Below are positions 18,439 through 26,100 of a stretch of DNA of 64,000 nucleotides, one piece after another. A program made the translations under genes and the position numbers. Origin of the DNA: Sphingopyxis lindanitolerans. Lineage in GTDB: Bacteria > Pseudomonadota > Alphaproteobacteria > Sphingomonadales > Sphingomonadaceae. The notes under the pieces were generated by a model. The model had not been told where the DNA came from, ran no database searches, and saw only the letters and a program-made list of their open reading frames with translations. The DNA lies in assembly GCF_002993885.1 (NCBI RefSeq), contig NZ_CM009578.1:3987569-4051568 (forward strand), in the 5' to 3' direction. Positions within the stretch are counted from its first letter, which is position 1. Every line of letters starts with the position of its first letter.

Positions 18439-18474
18439 GTAGGTAGGGAGTCCGCTTGCGACCAATAGCGGACG

Positions 18475-18726
18475 TCAGTGATCTGAACCCTGACCGCGAA
18501 ATCGGATACGACCGCCAACCAACTCGAAGCGAGAGTGATCGCCTTTTTCGCGAAGATCCCACATAGCTTGTCGCTTGCAGGCCTCGTCGTGATTGATACG
18601 CCATGCGACAAGGCGCCTCATCTCCTCGTCCGCAAAAATCAGCCCATGAGCTTCGTCAATGCTCACACCGAACTTCTCGCGTGTACGCTTCACAAGCTGG
18701 ATGAAGTCAGAGTTGGAAATGTTCAT
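18475..18726 (-). CDS. Small hypothetical protein, 83 residues
   Basis: A short soluble, charged protein starting MNISNSDFIQLVKRTREKFG, with a helical first half (VSIDEAHGLIFADEEMRRLVAW) and a more basic end (FELVGGRIRFRGQG). A GGGGACG stretch lies 6-9 bases before the ATG. The region has clearly lower GC than its neighbours, and it sits between a hairpin repeat and the cell-wall hydrolase gene, so it may be an acquired or fast-evolving gene. No family is recognised. The coherent amino-acid composition (no long Ala/Arg runs) argues that it is real rather than a shadow. Confidence 0.6.
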   Translation of the reverse strand: MNISNSDFIQLVKRTREKFGVSIDEAHGLIFADEEMRRLVAWRINHDEACKRQAMWDLREKGDHSRFELVGGRIRFRGQGSDH

Positions 18727-18814
18727 GGTCGCGTCCCCGATTTCTATAGGATGAGGTCATCAGCAGGAATGTCAACTTCCCACCCCTAAGCCGACATTCC
18801 TGCTCGGTCTGATC

Positions 18815-19996
18815 TTACCGCTTCATGCACTGGCGGACGTCGTCGCGCTTATATTCGCTGCAATTCCACAGCGCCTTTTCGAACCCCGCCTTGTCGTCGC
18901 GAAGGTAAGAGAAGGTCATCGCCGCGCGCTGCAGGTCGCTCATCGTGTCGCTGTCGGGCTTCAGCACCGGGTTGGTCCAGCCCATGAACTTGCAATAGGG
19001 CTTGTCGCCGCACAGGCGCAGCGCGGTCGTTACGAAGCTTGCGGGCGCGGCGCGGCGGTCGAGCGCGACATAGATGGTGTCGCGGCCCGCAGCGTCGCCG
19101 GCTCCGACAACCACTTTCGCCTCGCCGACCGCGGCATTGGCGTCGACCCCGGCGAGATCGGCTGATGGAGCGCCGACCGCGAGCGCGTGGGCGGGGGAGA
19201 TCGCCGCCATCTTGGCGATTCCCGCGTCGTTCCCCGACACCGCGCCGCGAAACGCTCCCGGCGTTCCCCAATAGCCCGGCCAGCGGAAGAAGAGGTGGGT
19301 GTCGACGATCGCGATCTTTTCGAGGCTATCGCTCCAATAAGGGCGCACCCAGTCGGTGTGATAATGGGTCGCGAGGCCGACCTTGGGATAGGTGGTTCCC
19401 GACAACATGCTGTCGGCATTCGCCTGCGCGCGCGCCCAGGCGGCGTCCGAATAGCGGCGGTTCAGGGCGCCGTCGCAGGTGAAGGTGAACTGGCATCCGG
19501 TCGTGCGTTCCGATCCCTGGAACACGACGCCGCAGATCGACTTGGGAAAGGCGGGGTGGCGGGCGCGATTGATCACGACCTGGCCGACCGCGAGCTGCCC
19601 TTTGGAATCGTCGCCTGCTTCGTAAAGCATCGCGGCGGCAAGGCAGTCGCGCGCGCGAGCCCGGCCGTCGCCGCTGCCCGCATAGAGAAAGGGCCGCGCG
19701 GCGACGAAACCCCGGGTGACGAGCGGAATATCGGCGTTCTGCGCGCGTGCGTCGGCTTCGGTAACCGGCGCGAGTTCCATCGGCTGGACGTCGGGAACGA
19801 CGTCGGCGGGCGGCGCGACCGGGTGCGGCCGCGCGTCCTGCCTGCCGACGCTCGCCAGCCCGCTGGCATAGAGCACCGCGACGATCGCCGCGGCGGCGAT
19901 CAGGACGAACAGCCAGCCCGTCCAGTCGAGACGCGGCGTCGCCGCTGGGCAGTCGCGCCGCAGCGGCGTCGCCGATGGATCCCCATCAAGGCGCAT
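18815..19996 (-). CDS. SleB-type cell wall hydrolase
   Basis: A 393-residue membrane-anchored protein. It has a short cytoplasmic N-terminus, one membrane helix (WTGWLFVLIAAAAIVAVLYA, about residues 26-45), a Pro-rich linker, then a Hydrolase_2 (SleB-like) domain from about residue 110. The domain shows CLAAAMLYEAGDDSKG with the putative catalytic Glu, VVINRARHPAFPKSICGVVFQG, CQFTF and ATHYHTDWVRPYW. Family members cleave peptidoglycan (lytic transglycosylase or muramidase type). A C-terminal region of about 130 residues is specific to this protein and carries two Cys pairs. It starts 9 bases after cysK and so belongs to the hydrolase-cysK-SleB operon. Confidence 0.93.
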   Translation of the reverse strand: MRLDGDPSATPLRRDCPAATPRLDWTGWLFVLIAAAAIVAVLYASGLASVGRQDARPHPVAPPADVVPDVQPMELAPVTEADARAQNADIPLVTRGFVAARPFLYAGSGDGRARARDCLAAAMLYEAGDDSKGQLAVGQVVINRARHPAFPKSICGVVFQGSERTTGCQFTFTCDGALNRRYSDAAWARAQANADSMLSGTTYPKVGLATHYHTDWVRPYWSDSLEKIAIVDTHLFFRWPGYWGTPGAFRGAVSGNDAGIAKMAAISPAHALAVGAPSADLAGVDANAAVGEAKVVVGAGDAAGRDTIYVALDRRAAPASFVTTALRLCGDKPYCKFMGWTNPVLKPDSDTMSDLQRAAMTFSYLRDDKAGFEKALWNCSEYKRDDVRQCMKR

Positions 19997-20005
19997 CGCG
20001 CGAGG

Positions 20006-20926
20006 TCAGATTTCCGGCAGGAAGTCGGGAACCGAAAGATAGCGCTCGCCGGTGTCGTAGTTGAAACCGAGCACGCGGGTGCCGGGCGGCAACTCGGCCA
20101 GCTTCTGGTCGATCGCGGCGAGGGTGGCGCCCGACGAGATGCCGACGAGCATGCCTTCTTCGGTCGCGGCGCGCAGCGCCCATTGCTTGGAGTCGGCGGC
20201 TTCGACCTTGATCACTCCGTCGAGAAGATCGGTGTGGAGATTGCGCGGGATGAAACCGGCGCCAAGGCCCTGGATCGGGTGCGGGCCCGGCTGGCCGCCC
20301 GAAATGACCGGCGATTGGGTGGGTTCGACCGCGAAGACTTTCAGGTTCGGCCAATGCGGCTTGAGGAACTGCGCGACGCCCGTGATATGACCGCCGGTGC
20401 CGACCCCGGTGATCAGCACGTCGATCGGCGTGTCCTTGAAATCGGCAAGGATTTCGGGGCCGGTGGTGCGGACGTGAATGTCGATATTCGCCTCATTCTC
20501 GAACTGCTGGGGCATCCAGGCGCCGGGGGTCGTTTCGACCAGCTCGATCGCCCGCTCGATCGCGCCCTTCATGCCCATCTCGCGCGGGGTCAGGTCGAAG
20601 GTCGCGCCATAGGCGAGCATCAACCGGCGGCGTTCGAGCGACATGCTTTCGGGCATGACGAGGATCAGCTTATAGCCCTTGACCGCGGCCGCCATCGCCA
20701 GGCCGATGCCGGTGTTCCCCGACGTCGGCTCGACGATGGTGCCGCCGGTCTTCAGGCTGCCGTCGCGTTCGGCGGCCTCGATCATCGCCAGGCCGATGCG
20801 ATCCTTGATCGAACCACCGGGATTGCTGCGTTCGGACTTGATCCAGACTTCGGCGTCCGGAAACAGCTTGGCCATGCGGATATGCGGCGTGTTCCCGATG
20901 GTATCGAGGATCGAATTGGCTTTCAT
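20006..20926 (-). CDS. cysK: Cysteine synthase A (O-acetylserine sulfhydrylase)
   Basis: A 306-residue PLP enzyme making L-cysteine from O-acetylserine and sulfide in the cytoplasm. The PLP lysine is K41 in [13 protein letters not shown]. The substrate loop [12 protein letters not shown], the phosphate-binding [10 protein letters not shown] and late [10 protein letters not shown] all match CysK. It starts [14 protein letters not shown]. The ATG overlaps the TGA of the upstream hydrolase gene (ATGA), so it is translationally coupled. It is followed after 9 bases by the SleB-type gene. The grouping with an RBBP9-like hydrolase and a wall hydrolase is not an obvious pathway unit. Confidence 0.97.
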   Translation of the reverse strand: MKANSILDTIGNTPHIRMAKLFPDAEVWIKSERSNPGGSIKDRIGLAMIEAAERDGSLKTGGTIVEPTSGNTGIGLAMAAAVKGYKLILVMPESMSLERRRLMLAYGATFDLTPREMGMKGAIERAIELVETTPGAWMPQQFENEANIDIHVRTTGPEILADFKDTPIDVLITGVGTGGHITGVAQFLKPHWPNLKVFAVEPTQSPVISGGQPGPHPIQGLGAGFIPRNLHTDLLDGVIKVEAADSKQWALRAATEEGMLVGISSGATLAAIDQKLAELPPGTRVLGFNYDTGERYLSVPDFLPEI

Positions 20927-21591
20927 GATCGGTGCGCTCTTTCTTTGAATTCGAACTGCGGGTCGCGGCGGACGCGATTCGGCCAGTCTCCGGCGCGCAG
21001 CCACTGGCTTTCGTCCGCCAGCGCCGGCGTCGGCGCGGGTTGTAACGAGGCGAGCAGATACTGTCCATAAGGCCAGTCCCCCACGCCCGAGTCGGCGTTG
21101 ATGTGGCCGAACGGCCCCGCATTGACGAAGCGTGCGTCCCATTGCCGGGCAAGGCGCCAGATATAAGCGGTCTTGGCATAGGGATCATCGTCGCTCGCCA
21201 CGACGATGATCGGCGTCCGCGAGGTGAATCCCGGCGTGTCGGCAAAGCCGGTGATGCGCGGTTCGTGCCGCAGGCGCGAGAGGTCGGGCGGCGCGACGAG
21301 CAGCGCCCCTGCGATGCGGCTGCGCGTCGGCGTGCTCGCGGCGGCGAACCAATGGGCAAAGGCGTGGCAGCCGAGGCTGTGCGCGGCGATCAGCACGGGC
21401 GCGCTCTCGGCCTCGATCGCCTCGGCGATCCGGCGAACCCACGCATCGCGATCGGGTTCGGCCCAGCGGCCAAGCTCGACTCGCTCGGCGTTCGCGAACT
21501 TATGCTCCCAAAGGCTTTGCCAATGGGTCGGGCCGCTGTTGTGAAACCCGGGAATCGTCAGGATCTTATGGCGAATGGTGGCGTTGTGCAT
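20923..21591 (-). CDS. RBBP9/YdeN-family alpha/beta hydrolase
   Basis: A 222-residue soluble serine hydrolase. The N-terminus [21 protein letters not shown] is the family hallmark, the nucleophile sits in [13 protein letters not shown] (about residue 80), the acid in ASDDDPYA, and the His in [11 protein letters not shown]. Family proteins are small serine hydrolases with uncertain natural substrates. The start at 21591 is chosen for its GGAGAA ribosome-binding site 8 bases upstream; the frame extends 21 codons further without support. It is the first gene of the hydrolase-cysK-SleB unit and its TGA overlaps the cysK ATG. Confidence 0.92.
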   Translation of the reverse strand: MHNATIRHKILTIPGFHNSGPTHWQSLWEHKFANAERVELGRWAEPDRDAWVRRIAEAIEAESAPVLIAAHSLGCHAFAHWFAAASTPTRSRIAGALLVAPPDLSRLRHEPRITGFADTPGFTSRTPIIVVASDDDPYAKTAYIWRLARQWDARFVNAGPFGHINADSGVGDWPYGQYLLASLQPAPTPALADESQWLRAGDWPNRVRRDPQFEFKERAHRS

Positions 21592-21643
21592 GGCGGATTC
21601 TCCATCGATGGGAGGAGGGGGACCGCGGAGACGGGTGTGATCT

Positions 21644-21670
21644 GAATAACTCAACTAAATAAATTGACAA
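21644..21670 (-). promoter_or_regulatory. Possible promoter of hydrolase-cysK-SleB operon
   Basis: An AT-rich island in otherwise GC-rich DNA contains TTGTCA (21670-21665) and TTATTC (21649-21644), 15 bases apart, on the minus strand upstream of the RBBP9-like gene. The spacing is short of ideal. It is the only promoter-like sequence in the gap. Confidence 0.3.
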
Positions 21671-21740
21671 TGAGTTTGTGATGAAAAGACGGCGGCTTGC
21701 GACGAGTTGATGGGGCGCGTCGGCGCGTCGCCGAAACGCC

Positions 21741-23051
21741 TCAGTCGTCGCTGTCGAAGCGGGCCTCGAAGGTTCGGGCGCGCCGCAGTTCCGGGAAGAG
21801 CCACGACCAGAGCGCGGTGACGCCGATCGCCGCGGCGCCGCCGACGACGACGGCGCTGACCGGGCCGATCGCCGCGGCCATCGCGCCCGCGCGCATCTCG
21901 CCGAGCTCGTTCGACGCTGAAATCGCGAGGCCCGACGCGGCGCTGACGCGCCCGCGCATATGGTCGGGGGTGTTGAGCTGGATCAGCGTGCCGCGCACGA
22001 AGACCGAGAACATGTCGGCCGCGCCCATCAGGACGAGCAGCGCCAGCGACAACAGGAGGTTGGTCGACAAGCCGAAGGCGACCGTCCCGGCGCCGAAGGC
22101 GGCGACCGCCCACAGCATCTTGACCCCGACATTGCGCTCGATCGGGCGGATCGCGAGCCCCAGGGCGACAACGGCCGCCCCGACTGCCGGTGCGGCGCGA
22201 AGCAGGCCGAGCCCTTCGGAGCCGACATGCAATATGTCGCGGGCATAAACGGGCAGCATCGCGGTCGCCCCCGACAGGATGACGGCAAACAGGTCGAGCG
22301 TGATCGTGCCGAGCAGGAAGCGCTTGCTCCAGACGAATTGCAGGCCGTCGACCATCTCGCGCAGCGGATGGCGGCGGACTTCGGCGGGCGGCGGCAGCAC
22401 GGGGCGCACCCGGCTGATCGTCCAGGCCGAGATGACGAGAAGGGCGGCGGCGAAGATATAGACCGAGGTCGGATGCGCGGCATAGAGCAGGCCGCCCGCC
22501 GCCGGGCCGATCACCGAAGCCGATTGCCAGGCGATGCTGCTCATCGCGATCGCGCGGGGCAGGATCGCGGGCGGCACGATGTTCGGCGCGATCGCGCTCA
22601 TCGCCGGGCCCGAAAAGACGCGGGCGACGCCGTGCAGCGCGGCCAGGCCGAACAGCAGGTTCAACGTCAGCGCGTCGGTCCAGGTGAACCAGCCGAGCAG
22701 GATCGCGATCGCGAAGTCGATCATATTGGAAAAGATCGCGACGCTGCGCCGCTCGAATCGGTCGGCGGCCCAGCCGGCGACGGGGGTCAGCAGGGCGATC
22801 GGCACGAACTGGACGAGACCGAGCAGCCCGAGCTGGAACGACGCTTCCTTGATTGTCATGCCATAGTCGGTGCGCGCGGTGTCGTAGAGCTGGTAGCCGA
22901 TTACCACGACCACCGCGATCGTCGCCATCACCGCGGTGAAGCGTGCGACCCAATAATAGCGATAGTCGGGGATGCTGAGCGGGGAAGGATCGAGGATCGC
23001 TGGGCCCGGCAGCTCGGGCTCTTCACCATCGGGAGGGAATATGGTTGCCAT
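21741..23051 (-). CDS. MFS transporter (EntS/MFS_3-like)
   Basis: A 436-residue inner-membrane transporter with about 12 hydrophobic helices. An N-terminal cytoplasmic segment (PPDGEEPELPGPAILDPSP) precedes the first helix (FTAVMATIAVVVVIGYQLYD). Loop 2-3 has the MFS signature VAGWAADRFERRSV, and the second half repeats the pattern around NTPDHMRGRVSA. This arrangement matches the MFS_3/enterobactin-exporter-like branch, usually drug or metabolite export. The start at 23051 (MATIFPPDGE) follows GGGGAACG. It is divergent from the DUF885 gene; the gap is 125 bases. The substrate is unknown. Confidence 0.9.
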   Translation of the reverse strand: MATIFPPDGEEPELPGPAILDPSPLSIPDYRYYWVARFTAVMATIAVVVVIGYQLYDTARTDYGMTIKEASFQLGLLGLVQFVPIALLTPVAGWAADRFERRSVAIFSNMIDFAIAILLGWFTWTDALTLNLLFGLAALHGVARVFSGPAMSAIAPNIVPPAILPRAIAMSSIAWQSASVIGPAAGGLLYAAHPTSVYIFAAALLVISAWTISRVRPVLPPPAEVRRHPLREMVDGLQFVWSKRFLLGTITLDLFAVILSGATAMLPVYARDILHVGSEGLGLLRAAPAVGAAVVALGLAIRPIERNVGVKMLWAVAAFGAGTVAFGLSTNLLLSLALLVLMGAADMFSVFVRGTLIQLNTPDHMRGRVSAASGLAISASNELGEMRAGAMAAAIGPVSAVVVGGAAAIGVTALWSWLFPELRRARTFEARFDSDD

Positions 23052-23176
23052 CGTTCCCCGCCCTAGAGCCGATTCCGCCTCTGTCCAGAGCCATGGCCAT
23101 GCCGTTCGTCGATTAACGGGTGTCATTCGTCGGGCGGGGTGGCAGAAACCCGCCATCGATTGAGGGAGATGATCGA

Positions 23177-24898
23177 ATGACACGTCAATTTGCCCGCTTT
23201 GGCGGCGCCGCGATGGCCGCGGCGCTGCTTGTTCTGACCGCCTGCAACGCATCGGGCGACAAGCCCGCGTCGGGATCGGACGCAAAGAACTGGACCGAAT
23301 TCCGCGACAATTTCCTGGCGGGCTATTTCCCGCTCAATCCCAATTTCGCGGTCTATCAGGGCAAGCATGAGTTCGACGGCCAGCTTCCCGACTGGTCGGC
23401 CGAAGGCCTGCAAAAGCAGATCGCTTTCCTCGAAAAGACGATCGCCGACGCCAAGGCGTTCGACGGCAAGATGACCGACGCCGAGAAGTTCGAGCGCGAC
23501 TATCTGGTGCATGTCGCGCAGGGCCAACTCTTCTTCCTGCAGGACGCCGATTTCCCGCACAAGAACCCGGCCTATTATGTCGGTCAGCTCGACCCCAACG
23601 TCTATATCTCGCGCCCCTATGCCGATGCGCCGACGCGGATGAAGGCGTTCATCGCCTATGCGCAGAAGGTCCCGGCGGCGGCCGCGCAGATCAAGGCGAA
23701 CATCAAGCTGCCGCTGCCCGCGACGTTCGTGAAATATGGCACCGCGGGCTTTGGCGGTTTCGCCGATTATTATACCGGCGACGCCAAGAAGGCCTTTGCC
23801 GAGGTCAAGGATCCCGAGCTTCAGAAACAGTTCGACGACGCGGCGGCCAAGGCCGCGACGGCGATGAAGGATCTCGCCGCCTATATCGGGTCGAAGCCAG
23901 GCACCGCCGACGGCTATGCGATCGGCGCCGACAATTTCGCCAAGATGATCCTGACCAACGAAGCGGTCGATACGCCGCTCGACGAACTGGAGCGCATCGG
24001 CCAGGCCGACCTCAAGCGCAACCAGGACGCCTTGAAGGCGGCCTGCGCCACTTATGCCGCCGGCATGACGATCACCGACTGCATGAAAAAGATGAATTCG
24101 GACAAGCCCGCCGACGGCCCGGTCGCCGAAGCGCGGCGCCAGCTTCCGGCGCTTCGGGCCTTCATCGTCGAAAAGGATCTCGTCTCGATCCCCGGCACCG
24201 AACAGGCCAAGGTCGAGGAATCGCCGCCCTATAACCGCCAGAACAGCGCCTATATCGACATTCCGGGGCCGTATGAGAAAGGCCTGCCGTCGGTCTATTA
24301 CATCTCGCCGCCCGATCCGAGCTGGGACAAGGCGACGCAGGAGGCGTTCGTTCCGGGCAAGAAGGACCTGCTCTTCACCTCGGTCCACGAGGTGTGGCCG
24401 GGTCACTTCCTCAACTTCCTCCACGCGAACCGCGCGGAGAGCATCTTCGGCAAGCTGTTCGTCGGCTATGCCTTCGCCGAGGGGTGGGCGCATTATACCG
24501 AGGAGATGATGTGGGACGCGGGGCTCGGCAATGGCGACCCCGAAACGCATATCGGCCAGCTTTCGAACGCGCTGCTCCGCGACTGCCGCTTTATCTCGGC
24601 GATCGGGCTCCACACCCAGGGAATGACCGTCGCGGACAGCGAAAAACTGTTCAAGGAGCAATGCTATCAGGACGAAGGCAACGCCCGCCAGCAGGCGGCG
24701 CGCGGCACCTATGATCCGCTCTATCTCAACTATACGATGGGCAAGCTGATGATCCGCAAGCTCCGCGACGACTGGACCAAGGGCGACCGGACGAAGTGGA
24801 AGGCGTTCCACGACGAATTCCTGTCCTATGGCGGCCCGCCGATCCCGATGGTGCGCGCCGCGATGATGAAGGAGGATACGCCGAAGGCGGTCTTCTGA
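23177..24898 (+). CDS. DUF885 family lipoprotein (putative metallopeptidase)
   Basis: A 573-residue exported lipoprotein with lipobox LTAC near residue 21. It belongs to DUF885, a family with a zincin-like HExxPGH motif, here SVHEVWPGHFLNFLHAN at about residue 407. A second conserved segment, FAEGWAHYTEEMMWD, follows about 30 residues on and probably holds the next metal ligand. Family members are suspected carboxypeptidases or peptidases; biochemistry is sparse. GGGAG precedes the ATG. Its stop is 53 bases before the TIR gene, and the gap holds a doubled palindrome. It belongs to the set of exported peptidases in this window. Confidence 0.92.
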   Translation: MTRQFARFGGAAMAAALLVLTACNASGDKPASGSDAKNWTEFRDNFLAGYFPLNPNFAVYQGKHEFDGQLPDWSAEGLQKQIAFLEKTIADAKAFDGKMTDAEKFERDYLVHVAQGQLFFLQDADFPHKNPAYYVGQLDPNVYISRPYADAPTRMKAFIAYAQKVPAAAAQIKANIKLPLPATFVKYGTAGFGGFADYYTGDAKKAFAEVKDPELQKQFDDAAAKAATAMKDLAAYIGSKPGTADGYAIGADNFAKMILTNEAVDTPLDELERIGQADLKRNQDALKAACATYAAGMTITDCMKKMNSDKPADGPVAEARRQLPALRAFIVEKDLVSIPGTEQAKVEESPPYNRQNSAYIDIPGPYEKGLPSVYYISPPDPSWDKATQEAFVPGKKDLLFTSVHEVWPGHFLNFLHANRAESIFGKLFVGYAFAEGWAHYTEEMMWDAGLGNGDPETHIGQLSNALLRDCRFISAIGLHTQGMTVADSEKLFKEQCYQDEGNARQQAARGTYDPLYLNYTMGKLMIRKLRDDWTKGDRTKWKAFHDEFLSYGGPPIPMVRAAMMKEDTPKAVF

Positions 24899-24920
24899 GG
24901 CTGGCGAATCGAATGACCCC

Positions 24921-24951
24921 CGGCTAGCCTCTCATCCAAAGGGGCTAGCCG
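24921..24951 (+). promoter_or_regulatory. Doubled GGCTAGCC palindrome / hairpin before TIR gene
   Basis: Two copies of the 8-base palindrome GGCTAGCC (24922-24929 and 24943-24950) lie 21 bases apart centre to centre, about two helical turns. With the next base on each side they form a 9-bp hairpin that ends at the base before the ATG. The likely ribosome-binding site (AAAGGGG, 24938-24944) is partly inside the loop and stem. It could be an operator, a translation-control hairpin or the terminator of the upstream gene. Confidence 0.55.
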
Positions 24952-26100
24952 ATGGTCGATGTCTTCATTTCCTATTCGCGCGACAACAAGGCGCGCGTCG
25001 CCCAGATCGCCGAGGCGGTCGCGGCGGCGGGTTACGATGTGTGGTGGGATGCCGAACTGCCGCCGCATCGCTCCTACGGCGATGTCATCACCGAAAAGAT
25101 CGGCAGCGCCAAGGCGGCGATCGTCGTCTGGTCGCACACCTCGGCCGGGTCCGAATGGGTGCGCGCCGAGGCCGATGTCGCGCGCAACCAGAAGAAGCTG
25201 GTGCAGACGTCGATCGACGACGTGATGCCGCCGCTGCCGTTCAATCAGATTCAGTTCGCCGAGTTGGCCGATTGGAACGGCGAACCCGACCATCGCGGCT
25301 GGCGCAAGGTAATGATGAGCCTGGAGGAATTGTGCGGACAGGCGGCGGAGCCGCCGCGTCCAACCGAGCCACCGCGCCCGGCGCCGGTCGAGCGGCCCGA
25401 TCCGTCCCCGGCGCAAAGATCATCTTTCCTGCCATGGGCTCTGCTGGGCCTTGCGGTGGTCGCGGTTGCCCTCCTCGCGTGGAAACTCCTTCAGCCGCCG
25501 GTTGAACCGGCGACCGCCGCAGCGTCCACGGAAACGGCGAGCGCGCCGGAGAGCAAGGGGGATGGTTCGGTCCCCGTGGCCGCGGTGCCAGTCGAAGCCT
25601 TCACGCTGGCGGCGGTGATCGACGATCCCGACGGCTTCACCAACATCCGCGCCAGCCAGACCAGCAAGGCGGCGATCGTCGGCAAGGTGCTGAAAGGCGA
25701 GACGTTCCTGACTTACCGGCAGTCCGGCCCATGGTGGCGCGTGCGCAAGGCCGACGGCACGACGGGCTTCATGTTCCGCAAATATATCCGCCTCGTCGAA
25801 AACGACGCGGCGGCTGCGCCAAAGGCTGCGGCGGCCGTGAGCGGCGAGGGGGCGATCATCGACGATTCCGCGATGCGCGCGCTGAACGCCGCCGACGTCG
25901 CGGGGCTGAGCCGACAGCAGGCGCGGTTGGCGCGGAATGAAATTTTCGCGCGGCATGGCCTGCGCTTCAAGGATCCAAGCCTGCAGGCCTATTTCGGCCA
26001 ATTTTCCTGGTATCAGCCGACCAGCGACAGCGTCGAGCTTTCGGCGGTTGAAAAGGCGAATGTCGCGCTGCTCCAATCGGCTGAAGCCGGGGCGCAATGA
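24952..26100 (+). CDS. TIR-TM-SH3-YARHG protein
   Basis: A 382-residue single-pass membrane protein. Residues 1-128 form a TIR domain: VDVFISYSRDNK, GYDVWWDAEL, and S67-x-W69-x3-E73 (GSEWVRAEADVA), where Glu73 sits at the position of the catalytic Glu of NAD-cleaving TIRs. A Pro-rich linker (133-153) and a membrane helix (159-180, FLPWALLGLAVVAVALLAWK) follow. A bacterial SH3 domain (about 215-283, DGFTNIRASQTSKAAIVG) and a C-terminal YARHG-type domain (about 303-375, ARNEIFARHGLRFKDPSLQ) complete it. The topology predicted is TIR inside, SH3/YARHG outside. The stop overlaps the cyclase gene start (ATGA), so the two are a unit. Unlike PycTIR of Pycsar, no cyclic-nucleotide-binding domain is visible. 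Domain calls are firm; a defence or envelope-stress role is inference. Confidence 0.9.
   Translation: MVDVFISYSRDNKARVAQIAEAVAAAGYDVWWDAELPPHRSYGDVITEKIGSAKAAIVVWSHTSAGSEWVRAEADVARNQKKLVQTSIDDVMPPLPFNQIQFAELADWNGEPDHRGWRKVMMSLEELCGQAAEPPRPTEPPRPAPVERPDPSPAQRSSFLPWALLGLAVVAVALLAWKLLQPPVEPATAAASTETASAPESKGDGSVPVAAVPVEAFTLAAVIDDPDGFTNIRASQTSKAAIVGKVLKGETFLTYRQSGPWWRVRKADGTTGFMFRKYIRLVENDAAAAPKAAAAVSGEGAIIDDSAMRALNAADVAGLSRQQARLARNEIFARHGLRFKDPSLQAYFGQFSWYQPTSDSVELSAVEKANVALLQSAEAGAQ

Noticed and set aside
18145..18465. Minus-strand frame crossing the 31-bp inverted repeat
   Set aside because: Its apparent peptide is mostly translation of the repeat arms and antisense of the M20 gene.
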